IMG/VR virus record: IMGVR_UViG_3300025276_003896
Location: 1 to 32,400 of that record
Direction: 5' to 3' (one strand)
Length of the DNA: 32,400 bases
From: a virus
Position 1 is the stretch's first letter. The number at the start of each line of letters is the position of its first letter. Positions 15,281 through 22,485 of the stretch are shown one piece after another. The notes under the pieces are model-generated. The model was not told the DNA's origin and made no database searches. It saw nothing but the letters and a program-made list of their open reading frames with translations. A program made the translations under genes and the position numbers.

Positions 15281-16056
15281 TATCCTAATATATGATTGAT
15301 TAATGCTCCTAATCGTTTACCTGCCATGAATAACCTATCCTCTAATATTGGTTTGTATTTGTAGATATAATCGTATGAAAGGTAATCACCTTCCTTTGTG
15401 TTCTCGTAGATGTCTTTTGCATGTTGATGTGATTCATAGGCCCACTCAACTGCAACTCTTTGGTCTACTATTGTTTTTCTGTTTTTATTCTCCAAGTAAG
15501 TTGACCATTCCGTATAACTCATTTTGAAATCATCTATTAAGTTACTATCCCAAAGTACATGTAAATTAGTGTTTGTTTCAACACCTTTTCTACCTTTGAA
15601 CTTTAATCTTATCTTGCTTCCGCCATAATCAGAATATCTTCCTGTATGCATTGGTTGATGTAGATCTCCTACCAAATGTACTAAATACTTTAAATAGAAC
15701 TTCTTACGGTCTTTAGTAGCATCTTTTGACTTAAGGATCTCAATTGCTTTGTTGATTATTGTAACAACGTTCTCCTCTGTATGCTCCATCTCTGAATATT
15801 CCTTGTCTAATGGTAAGTTTACATAATGCCATTTGTCATAAGGTCTCCAGTCTGGATTACTTCTCATCTCATCCGCCCAAGTTGATACTGATGCTAGTGA
15901 TTCTCCGTCTAAAATATCATATACAATATCTTTTACTTCATCCGTAAGCTGTCTCTCTGCGATCTCACCTACTATCCTATGTCCAACCTTACCCCACTCA
16001 TCATTACCAAATAAAAATATAGGTACCAGTAAAATTAATAATAGTATTTTTTTCAT
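15280..16056 (-). CDS. Secreted S1/P1-type zinc nuclease
   Basis: Zinc-dependent single-strand nuclease and 3'-nucleotidase family, normally exported. A signal peptide (1-17, ending LFG) precedes NDEWGKVGHR. All nine P1 nuclease zinc ligands can be placed with exact spacing: W21, H26, D62, H77, H127, D131, H137, H166 and D170. Supporting motifs are STWAD, WHYVN, HLVGDLHQPMH and NLHVLWD. At 258 residues it has family length. In P1 the ligand Trp is the mature N-terminus; here three residues (NDE) would remain if cleavage follows the G, unless further trimming occurs. It is coupled to the P-loop NTPase gene. In the host periplasm it could degrade incoming or released nucleic acid, either to feed phosphate and nucleosides or to block rival phage DNA. 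Confidence 0.93.
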   Translation of the reverse strand: MKKILLLILLVPIFLFGNDEWGKVGHRIVGEIAERQLTDEVKDIVYDILDGESLASVSTWADEMRSNPDWRPYDKWHYVNLPLDKEYSEMEHTEENVVTIINKAIEILKSKDATKDRKKFYLKYLVHLVGDLHQPMHTGRYSDYGGSKIRLKFKGRKGVETNTNLHVLWDSNLIDDFKMSYTEWSTYLENKNRKTIVDQRVAVEWAYESHQHAKDIYENTKEGDYLSYDYIYKYKPILEDRLFMAGKRLGALINHILG

Positions 16057-16073
16057 ATCCTTTTAATGAGTTG

Positions 16074-16298
16074 TTACTTCTTTTTTTCTATTAATATCTT
16101 TCGTATGTGATATACTTGTATTCCAATGATTATAAAGTTTAATACTGCTAGAGACACTGTTCCTAATATCACAGCATATCCTAACCAAACTACTCCACCT
16201 AATACACCAAATATTCGTAACTTCAACATATCTTTCTGTAGGAACTGTGTTATTATCAGTATATTACCTATCCATCCTACTATTTCAATCCACTCCAT
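16074..16298 (-). CDS. Small membrane protein, YgjV-like
   Basis: A 74-residue protein with two to three hydrophobic helices: about 4-20 (WIEIVGWIGNILIITQF), 28-46 (RIFGVLGGVVWLGYAVILG) and 47-67. It ends in a Lys-rich tail. The layout and the WxGNxL...Q..K..L pattern are like small YgjV-type inner-membrane proteins and half-sized MtN3/PnuC-like helical bundles; no transport function can be claimed. It lies 17 nt before the S1/P1 gene and follows the terminator of the TonB receptor gene, so it is probably first in a unit with the nuclease and P-loop genes. The leader contains ATAATAAAC, shared with several other leaders here. Confidence 0.65.
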   Translation of the reverse strand: MEWIEIVGWIGNILIITQFLQKDMLKLRIFGVLGGVVWLGYAVILGTVSLAVLNFIIIGIQVYHIRKILIEKKK

Positions 16299-16327
16299 AA
16301 TGTTTATTATATTTTGATGTTAATAAA

Positions 16328-16349
16328 AAAGGAGGCCGAAGCCTCCCTT
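16328..16349 (-). terminator. Rho-independent terminator after the TonB receptor gene
   Basis: Read on the minus strand: GGAGGC, a TTCG tetraloop, GCCTCC, then TTTTTT. The UUCG loop and GC stem make a strong hairpin directly after the stop of the receptor gene at 16355. It ends that gene as a separate unit from the small membrane protein and nuclease genes downstream. Confidence 0.93.
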
Positions 16350-16354
16350 ATTAT

Positions 16355-18868
16355 CTAAAACTTATATTTCAAAGATACGTTCCATGTACGTCCAAATCCG
16401 AACCATACTGAGTTGCGTGTGTCTACTCCGTTCCAAGTCTGCGATTCTGCAGTAGCTTGTATGTTGGAGTTTGACTCTGCAATATACGTAGTGTCTAATA
16501 GGTTGTTTATATTACCTCGTATACTAACTCCTGAACCAATATTTATAGTGGCTCCGAAGTCAACTAATCCGTAAGATGGTAACTTAATAGCTCCTTCGTT
16601 GTCAGGTGTTAGGAAAGCTGAATCTGTGATGCTATAATCAGCATACAAGCCATCAACAAATCTATAGTCCAAATCTAAGTTTAGTATTCCTAATCTTTGA
16701 TCTATTCCTAATAACGCTGTAATCTGTGCTGCGTCTCCTACTTTAGCGTCTTTAGTATATAAGATACCTGTACCAACCTGCTCTTGATTCTCATCAAACA
16801 AAGCTGATTCAAAGTCTTTAGTATATCTCCAGTCTCCTAATGATAACATACCACGAATCTTAGTAGATCCTGTTGGACGATAAGTTCCTTCTAACTCAAT
16901 ACCGTTGTGAACTACATCAACATTCTTAAACTGTGCAAAACCGTCAACACCTTGTTGGTTGGTTAAACTTCTCTGAACAAAACGGTTACCCCATACTGTT
17001 GAGTATGCATTGATGTTAATCTTAACAGAGTTAGAAATGAATCCATATCCTATCTCTACAGAAGTAATCTTCTCATTCTGTAAATCTTCATTTACATTAT
17101 TTGCGTATCCTGGAAATACTGATCCGAACTGAGGTTGTCTTGAAATGAACCCTGCGTTAAAGAACACATTCGAGCTCTCATTGATGTTGTAATTGGCTCC
17201 ACCTTTAAGATATCCACCAGCTACATTTTTCTTTTCAGATAAAGGATTGGTTGGTTGATCAAACAAATCCTCACGTTGGAATGACTGATTTGAAGCACCT
17301 AACTGAATAACTGCTGTAATTTTATCTCCAGAGTATTCTGCTAAACCATTAACTCCTTGCCATCCTACATGTCCAATGTTGTAGTAATCGATCTTAACTC
17401 CTGAAAGACCTGTGTCTTTAAATGGTGTTGCTTCGATAGTCGTTTCTACAATCTGACCTGCTGAGTTCTTGTTTCCTGTTGATAAGTAACCATTTAATCC
17501 CATTAGGTTGTTCATAGCTCGGTAGTGATAACCTGTGTATTTACGCAAGTCAACACCAATAGAGTAACGCATTTTACCTGATTGGATGTTTAAGTTTGAA
17601 ATACCACCAACCCAGTTGTGTGAGTTCATAGAAGCTCTACGTACCATCACAGCACGATTTACTCCATCATTACGAAAGCCATTTGATCCAATCAATGAAC
17701 CATCAAAGTTACCCCTTGCTAAGCCTCCTGTATAAGGAGAAGTAGAGGAAATATTCTCTGCTACAACTGCATCAAAATCAATAAATCCGTTAGCATCACG
17801 TGCCCCGTTTCCATCTTCTAAATAATGCTCTGTGAGATCTTTCTTGTAAGGTAGAGTGTTTGTTACTGAGTTTCTAAAGTAGTTTCCACGAGGACCTGTT
17901 CCTCCACCACGACCCGCAGAACCGTATAACGATGTTGCTAAAGTTACATTGTCAGAGATTTTATAATCCCAGTTAAACGTAGCTAAAGGTTTATTGTAGA
18001 AGTTTCTACGCATGCTAAACTCTTGTCCGTTTAATGTACCTCCGTTTGTATTCCATCGTCTGTCAATACCCTCGTCTCCGAAGTTTTGGTAATCACGAAT
18101 AGATACCCATACGTCACGTTGATGATGCCACTGTCCTGATCCTAGAAATGAGAAGTTAAACTTGTGGTCTGAACCTTCTGGAGTGTATCCTACTGCTGTA
18201 AAGTAAGTATAACCTGCTCCCCTTGTATTGTAAATATAACCATCTCCTGACCACTTCGATAGTAAATAAGATGATGACCATCCTTTCTCATTAACTCCAG
18301 TGTTATAAACAGCTGTAGTTTTGAGGTAACCATCATTACCTGTCATTTGAGTGAAAGATCCACCTTTCTCCTTATCCGCTGACTTAGTAAAAATCGAAAC
18401 GGTTCCTCCCACTGAAGGGACTGCTAACTTAGAGGCTCCTAAACCTCTTTGTATTTGGATACCTGACGTAATGTCGGACAATCCTTGCCAATTTGACCAA
18501 TAAACCCAGCCGTTCTCCATATCATTAACCGGTTGGCCGTTGATAAGAAAAGAAGTGTTACTCTGATCAAAACCACGTAATGAGATTCGGCTATCACCAT
18601 ATCCCCCTCCTTGCTTTGTTGCGTACACACCAGGTGTCTTGTTCATAATCTCTGGAAACTCTTGGTTTCCAACTTTTAAAAGTACCTCCTGTGCAGAGAT
18701 CTTTGATAAAGCAATTGGCGTTTGTCTCTCTTTTGCGATTGTTATCACTCCAGAGGTTACTACCACCTCTTCTAAGTCTACGTTTAAAATAGTCTTAGAA
18801 TCTGTACTTGTTTCCTGAGCAGAGCTCAAGCCTGATACTAATAGGATTAATCCTACAAATTTTCTCAT
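16355..18868 (-). CDS. TonB-dependent outer-membrane receptor
   Basis: A complete 837-residue TonB-dependent receptor, an outer-membrane barrel that imports bound ligands (siderophores, vitamins, glycans) using TonB energy. Signal peptide 1-17 (GLSSA before QETST). A TonB-box-like VDLEEVVVT follows at about 30-38. The plug domain (45-165) shows FPEIMNKTPGVYATKQGGG, ISLRGFD, INGQPVNDMENGWVYWSNW and VGGTVSIFTK. The barrel runs from about 170 to a terminal VSLKYKF with C-terminal Phe. There is no CarboxypepD-like N-terminal domain, and no SusD partner nearby, so it is of the simple FecA/BtuB type. The wording is strongly Bacteroidetes. No frameshift or stop interrupts it, so it is likely functional. 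It has its own terminator. Substrate unknown. Confidence 0.95.
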   Translation of the reverse strand: MRKFVGLILLVSGLSSAQETSTDSKTILNVDLEEVVVTSGVITIAKERQTPIALSKISAQEVLLKVGNQEFPEIMNKTPGVYATKQGGGYGDSRISLRGFDQSNTSFLINGQPVNDMENGWVYWSNWQGLSDITSGIQIQRGLGASKLAVPSVGGTVSIFTKSADKEKGGSFTQMTGNDGYLKTTAVYNTGVNEKGWSSSYLLSKWSGDGYIYNTRGAGYTYFTAVGYTPEGSDHKFNFSFLGSGQWHHQRDVWVSIRDYQNFGDEGIDRRWNTNGGTLNGQEFSMRRNFYNKPLATFNWDYKISDNVTLATSLYGSAGRGGGTGPRGNYFRNSVTNTLPYKKDLTEHYLEDGNGARDANGFIDFDAVVAENISSTSPYTGGLARGNFDGSLIGSNGFRNDGVNRAVMVRRASMNSHNWVGGISNLNIQSGKMRYSIGVDLRKYTGYHYRAMNNLMGLNGYLSTGNKNSAGQIVETTIEATPFKDTGLSGVKIDYYNIGHVGWQGVNGLAEYSGDKITAVIQLGASNQSFQREDLFDQPTNPLSEKKNVAGGYLKGGANYNINESSNVFFNAGFISRQPQFGSVFPGYANNVNEDLQNEKITSVEIGYGFISNSVKININAYSTVWGNRFVQRSLTNQQGVDGFAQFKNVDVVHNGIELEGTYRPTGSTKIRGMLSLGDWRYTKDFESALFDENQEQVGTGILYTKDAKVGDAAQITALLGIDQRLGILNLDLDYRFVDGLYADYSITDSAFLTPDNEGAIKLPSYGLVDFGATINIGSGVSIRGNINNLLDTTYIAESNSNIQATAESQTWNGVDTRNSVWFGFGRTWNVSLKYKF

Positions 18869-18908
18869 GAATGCATGATTTTAAAGTTAAACATTAATAC
18901 AACCTTTA

Positions 18909-19331
18909 TTATTTTTTATTATTGGAAGCTACTCGTACTTCGTGCCAGTTCACTCTTCCTTTTTTTATTGCGTTCTTTATATTTCTTTGGTGTTTAAGCA
19001 ATTGACTCTTTCCACTCTTTACTTCTATAATATGAACTGCACATTTCTCCGGATCATGTGTGTCTGTAAATGATACGTAATCTATTGGCTTTGCCATAAA
19101 AATAGCTGTCTCTGGGGGTACTGGAAACTCATCCATAAATGGGACGAAGTTCTCAATAGTCATCCCCCAGTTAATAGCCGATGATTTAAATGCCGCATCT
19201 CTCCTAATCTCTCCTCGTTCCTTGTTAAAGTCTAAAACTTGTTTATCTATCTTGCTCTTTAACTTGTAAATGACAAGTGTTAATGATGCGAAAACTAATA
19301 AACTTATTACTGGTAAAACTATTGGTATCAT
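18909..19331 (-). CDS. Membrane-anchored Holliday-resolvase-like nuclease
   Basis: A 140-residue protein with an N-terminal membrane span (about 3-22) and a PD-(D/E)xK-type nuclease domain like the family described as endonuclease distantly related to archaeal Holliday junction resolvase (Endonuc_Holl). The features are a basic linker, SSAINWGMTIENFVPF (E60), the acidic KPIDYVSF (D84), and IIEVKSGKSQLLKHQRNIK (E103, K105), then AIKKGRVNW. These match the order E, PxD, ExK. The domain may cut branched or host DNA, but a membrane-tethered site is unusual for a recombination enzyme. The start is directly adjacent to the stop of the thioredoxin gene (no spacer), linking it to the nucleotide-metabolism genes. 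Confidence 0.8.
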   Translation of the reverse strand: MIPIVLPVISLLVFASLTLVIYKLKSKIDKQVLDFNKERGEIRRDAAFKSSAINWGMTIENFVPFMDEFPVPPETAIFMAKPIDYVSFTDTHDPEKCAVHIIEVKSGKSQLLKHQRNIKNAIKKGRVNWHEVRVASNNKK

Positions 19332-19589
19332 TTATGCTACTTTTTTAATTGCTGTGTTATATACATGCATCGGATTCATTCCTGATATTCTCTCAGTTCC
19401 GTTAGGCCCTTCTACGATTACTAATGGAATATTTCTTACATGGTTTGCTTGTGCTGCCTCTGGGTTAGCATCTATGTCGATGTTTAAAAAAGATACTCCA
19501 GGATTCTCACCCTTAACTGCATCTATAACAGGTGTTAAGCTCTTGCACGGCTGACACCAGTTGGCGAAATATTTAGAAACTTTAATCAT
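19332..19589 (-). CDS. Thioredoxin-like protein (CQPC)
   Basis: An 85-residue minimal thioredoxin. FANWCQPCKSL carries the redox pair C12 and C15, and NIPLVIV (cis-Pro) fits the second substrate-binding loop. The Gly of the usual CGPC is Gln here. There is no signal peptide, so it is cytoplasmic. It lies 54 nt after nrdA, and the large subunit has the C-terminal CESC pair that such proteins re-reduce, so the likely job is hydrogen donor for the phage ribonucleotide reductase. The leader TAAAAACCAAAAT is the same as before the gene at 2634-2903. Confidence 0.93.
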   Translation of the reverse strand: MIKVSKYFANWCQPCKSLTPVIDAVKGENPGVSFLNIDIDANPEAAQANHVRNIPLVIVEGPNGTERISGMNPMHVYNTAIKKVA

Positions 19590-19643
19590 ATTTTGGTTTT
19601 TAGTTTATATTATTAACCTATTTGTATTTTTTAGTTGATAGTT

Positions 19644-21434
19644 TTAACCATCACAGCTTTCACACGTCGGGTCAGTTGCCGCTGTAGCTAAATCCCCTCT
19701 AAGTACGCTCTCCGTTCTTACGTAATATAATGTTTTTACGCCAGCTTTCCAAGCCTCCATAGTTACTTGATTGATCCATTTTGGTGTTGCTACAGATGGG
19801 AATGCTAAGTTTAATGAAACTCCTTGATCCACATACTGTTGGCGGATACCTGCTTGTTTTACTAATTCAAGTTGGTTTATTTCTTTGAAAGTTTTAAAAA
19901 CACCTTTGATTCTAAATGTCTTGTGATTATCTTCCTCTTTAACTTCATCCTTTTTAACTACTTTACCGTTAAGGTAACACCAGTTATCAAGTTCGTTGAT
20001 GTCTTGTATAGAACCTCCGTCAATTAATATCTTATCCCAAGTCTCCTTATTGTTGATTCCAATCTTACGGAATACTTTCTCAAGTTCAATGTTCTTTCTG
20101 ATGAATGTCCCCTTTGCACTCTGCTCTGTAAATACATTAGCTGCCCAAGGCTCAATACCTGCTGATACATTTCCTGATAACTTTGAGTTAGATACTGTAG
20201 GAGCTATCGCTCTTAAGTGTGTGTTTCTAAATCCACTATCTCTGCACCATAAAGGCTCTCCAAGCTCTTCTGCCATATCACGTGAAGCTCTTTCAGATTC
20301 AATCTTCATCTGTGAGAAGATCTTACGAGTTTCAAACTGTGCTGTCATTCCTTCAAATGGTATTCCATTCTGTTGGAGGTATGTGTGCCATCCTAATGCT
20401 CCAAGCCCTAAAGCTCTTCCTTTTTCAGCTGAACGTACTGAGTTCTCAAACCCTTTCATGTTCTTAGCTTTTTGGATAAACTCTTCTAATACTCCGTCAA
20501 GGAACCAAGTGGCTGTGTAAATAAGATCAGTATCTTTCCAATCATCATACTTAGCAACATTTAGTGAAGATAAACAGCATACAAATGAATGACTCTCATC
20601 AGTATGAAGCATGATCTCGGAACATATATTCGTCATATGAACCTTTAGACCATTGTCCTTGTACATAGGAGGATTCTGCTTGTTAACATTACCCTTAAAC
20701 ATAATATAAGGCTCCCCTGTTGCTTTACGCTTCTGTAGTAACTTACCCCACTTACGTCTTGCTTCAGGTTGTCCATCTTGTAGATTACGCATAAACTTAT
20801 CTCCCACTATAGCACACTGGTGCAGGTTTAGTGATTGACGGTTTACATCTCCTTTAGGTTCTCTAATCTCTAACCAGTCTTCAAAATCTCCGTGTTCTAT
20901 GTTAAGATTTACAGATGCTGCTCCTCTTCTAACACTTCCTTGATTAGTTGCTAGTATTGTTGAGTCATATATCTTAGTAAATGGTACAACTCCGTCAGAA
21001 GTTCCATTACCGGTGATATCAGCTCCTGCTGGTCTTATTTGGTTGATACCAATTCCTACTCCTCCTCCGTGCTTTGCAAGTAACATAAGCTCCAGATTCT
21101 TTGTTCCAATCTCAAAAATGCTGTCTCCAACATCAATACCGAAACATGAGATAGGAAGACCCCTGTCTGTACCTGTATTAGATAGCACAGGAGACGCTAA
21201 ACATAGCCAACCCTTCCATATGTAGTCGAAGAACTTTGAAGCCATCTCCGGCTTCTTGAGGCGTTGTGCGATCCTAGTGGATACTCTCCAGTAAGCGTCT
21301 TTAGGTGTTTCTCCTTCCGTAAGATAACCTTTTGATATTGTCTTTAAATATACCTCTGTCAAACCCCAGCTAGGAAAGTCTACATCTTTTTCCCATCCTA
21401 GTTCTTTTGCTATTTTAGTAGCCTCTTTACTCAT
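19644..21434 (-). CDS. nrdA: Class I ribonucleotide reductase, large (alpha) subunit
   Basis: Converts ribonucleoside diphosphates to deoxy forms, supplying dNTPs for phage replication. The catalytic parts are present: C97 in LPISCFG and C286/C287 (the pair C225-C462 in E. coli), N269, C271 and E273 in TNICSE, the YY pair in LYYVRTES, and a C-terminal relay C591-E-S-C594. At 596 residues it is shorter than E. coli NrdA, and the N-terminal ATP-cone is missing, so overall activity feedback by dATP is probably absent. The GSVRRGAASVNL segment is typical of the family. The start at 21434 has AAAGG just upstream. It lies next to nrdB and a thioredoxin. Confidence 0.97.
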   Translation of the reverse strand: MSKEATKIAKELGWEKDVDFPSWGLTEVYLKTISKGYLTEGETPKDAYWRVSTRIAQRLKKPEMASKFFDYIWKGWLCLASPVLSNTGTDRGLPISCFGIDVGDSIFEIGTKNLELMLLAKHGGGVGIGINQIRPAGADITGNGTSDGVVPFTKIYDSTILATNQGSVRRGAASVNLNIEHGDFEDWLEIREPKGDVNRQSLNLHQCAIVGDKFMRNLQDGQPEARRKWGKLLQKRKATGEPYIMFKGNVNKQNPPMYKDNGLKVHMTNICSEIMLHTDESHSFVCCLSSLNVAKYDDWKDTDLIYTATWFLDGVLEEFIQKAKNMKGFENSVRSAEKGRALGLGALGWHTYLQQNGIPFEGMTAQFETRKIFSQMKIESERASRDMAEELGEPLWCRDSGFRNTHLRAIAPTVSNSKLSGNVSAGIEPWAANVFTEQSAKGTFIRKNIELEKVFRKIGINNKETWDKILIDGGSIQDINELDNWCYLNGKVVKKDEVKEEDNHKTFRIKGVFKTFKEINQLELVKQAGIRQQYVDQGVSLNLAFPSVATPKWINQVTMEAWKAGVKTLYYVRTESVLRGDLATAATDPTCESCDG

Positions 21435-21439
21435 CCTTT

Positions 21440-21457
21440 ATTTATTTTTATTTTAGT
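21440..21457 (-). promoter_or_regulatory. A-rich leader 18-mer, copy 2, before nrdA
   Basis: The same 18-mer ACTAAAATAAAAATAAAT as at 5197-5214, here 5 nt before the ATG of nrdA and followed by AAAGG, one of the few Shine-Dalgarno-like spots in the window. Confidence 0.35.
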
Positions 21458-21487
21458 GAAATAACTTTTGTGTCTTTTATAACTTTT

Positions 21488-22483
21488 TTAAAATAAATCG
21501 CCCCAGTCGTCTCCTTCGTTATCTTTGCTGTAATCTGTTGGACGTATTGCAAAAAAGTCAGTACTCGTTGTTCCGCCACTCAAATGCCAAAACCAATCCA
21601 GTTCCGATGCCTGTTCTTCATTATACTCGAAAATACCTGAGTATCCTAACTCTACAAGCTTTGCGTTTGCTCTCTGCTTGATAAATTCCTTTAAATCAGT
21701 TGCCTTAATGTTTTCTAAATCTCCCATCTCAAACATCTTGTCGATAAACTTATGCTCCATGTCTACCATAAGACGTGCTGCCTCTTCAATAGATTCTCTA
21801 GTTTCTCCCTTTAAATCTGGATACTCCTCACACATATGACGGAATAACTGACATCCCATCTTTGAATGTAGAGATTCATCACGAATACTCCACTTCATTT
21901 GCTGACCAACCCCTTTAAGTAAGTTACGCATTTGGAAGCTATATAAAACTGCAAAGGATGAGAATAAAGCAACTCCTTCTGCAAATGCTGAGAATATGGC
22001 TAAACTCTTTCCTACTTCTTGACGTGCTGATGCATTGGTTGCAAGATCTTTATGAGTCCAATCGTTAGTTGTTTCTGTAAGCATCTCAAACTTATTAGCG
22101 ATAGTAGGCTCGTGCATAAACGCATCAAAGTCCTCTAATCCTAATGTCTCATTCAAATAAGAATAAGCTACAGCGTGAACTGTTTCTGATGCTCCAAATG
22201 AAATAGCCATCTGCTTAATCTCATGCTTAGGGAACCAACGTGTTACGAATGTTGACCAGTAATCTTGAACTGCACACTCTGTTTGACTGAATCCTAATAG
22301 GATGTTCCCTACTAAGTTCTTCTCTGATGGTGTTAGATTCTCATTCCAGTCTTTTACATCACCCTGCATACTAATTTCGGTGTGTAGCCACGATGCTTGT
22401 TGCATCGGAAGCCACCCTTCGGTAAAGTATATAGGGTATTCGAATGGTTTATAGGCTATTCTGTCTTCAAATAATTTTGGCAT
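21488..22483 (-). CDS. nrdB: Class I ribonucleotide reductase, small (beta) subunit
   Basis: The metal-cofactor subunit that generates the radical for NrdA. By spacing, the ligands are E69, E100, H103, E169, E203 and H206, and the radical tyrosine is Y107 (SETVHAVAYSYL). The residue matching E. coli D84 is Glu (E69), as in some non-classical subgroups, while the radical Tyr is kept, so the metal centre might not be the standard di-iron type. There is no ATP-cone. The acidic C-terminus ending DDWGDLF is the tail by which beta binds alpha. At 331 residues length is normal. It starts 2 nt after the helicase stop and ends 53 nt before the nrdA start. Confidence 0.97.
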   Translation of the reverse strand: MPKLFEDRIAYKPFEYPIYFTEGWLPMQQASWLHTEISMQGDVKDWNENLTPSEKNLVGNILLGFSQTECAVQDYWSTFVTRWFPKHEIKQMAISFGASETVHAVAYSYLNETLGLEDFDAFMHEPTIANKFEMLTETTNDWTHKDLATNASARQEVGKSLAIFSAFAEGVALFSSFAVLYSFQMRNLLKGVGQQMKWSIRDESLHSKMGCQLFRHMCEEYPDLKGETRESIEEAARLMVDMEHKFIDKMFEMGDLENIKATDLKEFIKQRANAKLVELGYSGIFEYNEEQASELDWFWHLSGGTTSTDFFAIRPTDYSKDNEGDDWGDLF

Positions 22484-22485
22484 AG

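Noticed and set aside
14744-16298. NAD salvage module (NadR-like kinase plus PnuC-like transporter)
   Set aside because: The P-loop protein has no specific NadR motif that I can point to, and the 74-residue membrane protein is far too short for PnuC.
14575-18868. Host chromosomal fragment or misassembly as source of the TonB receptor and secreted genes
   Set aside because: Strand, tight spacing and A-rich leaders continue on both sides, and similar exported genes sit directly against lysis genes. It cannot be fully excluded without read data, so the test is listed under the receptor finding.
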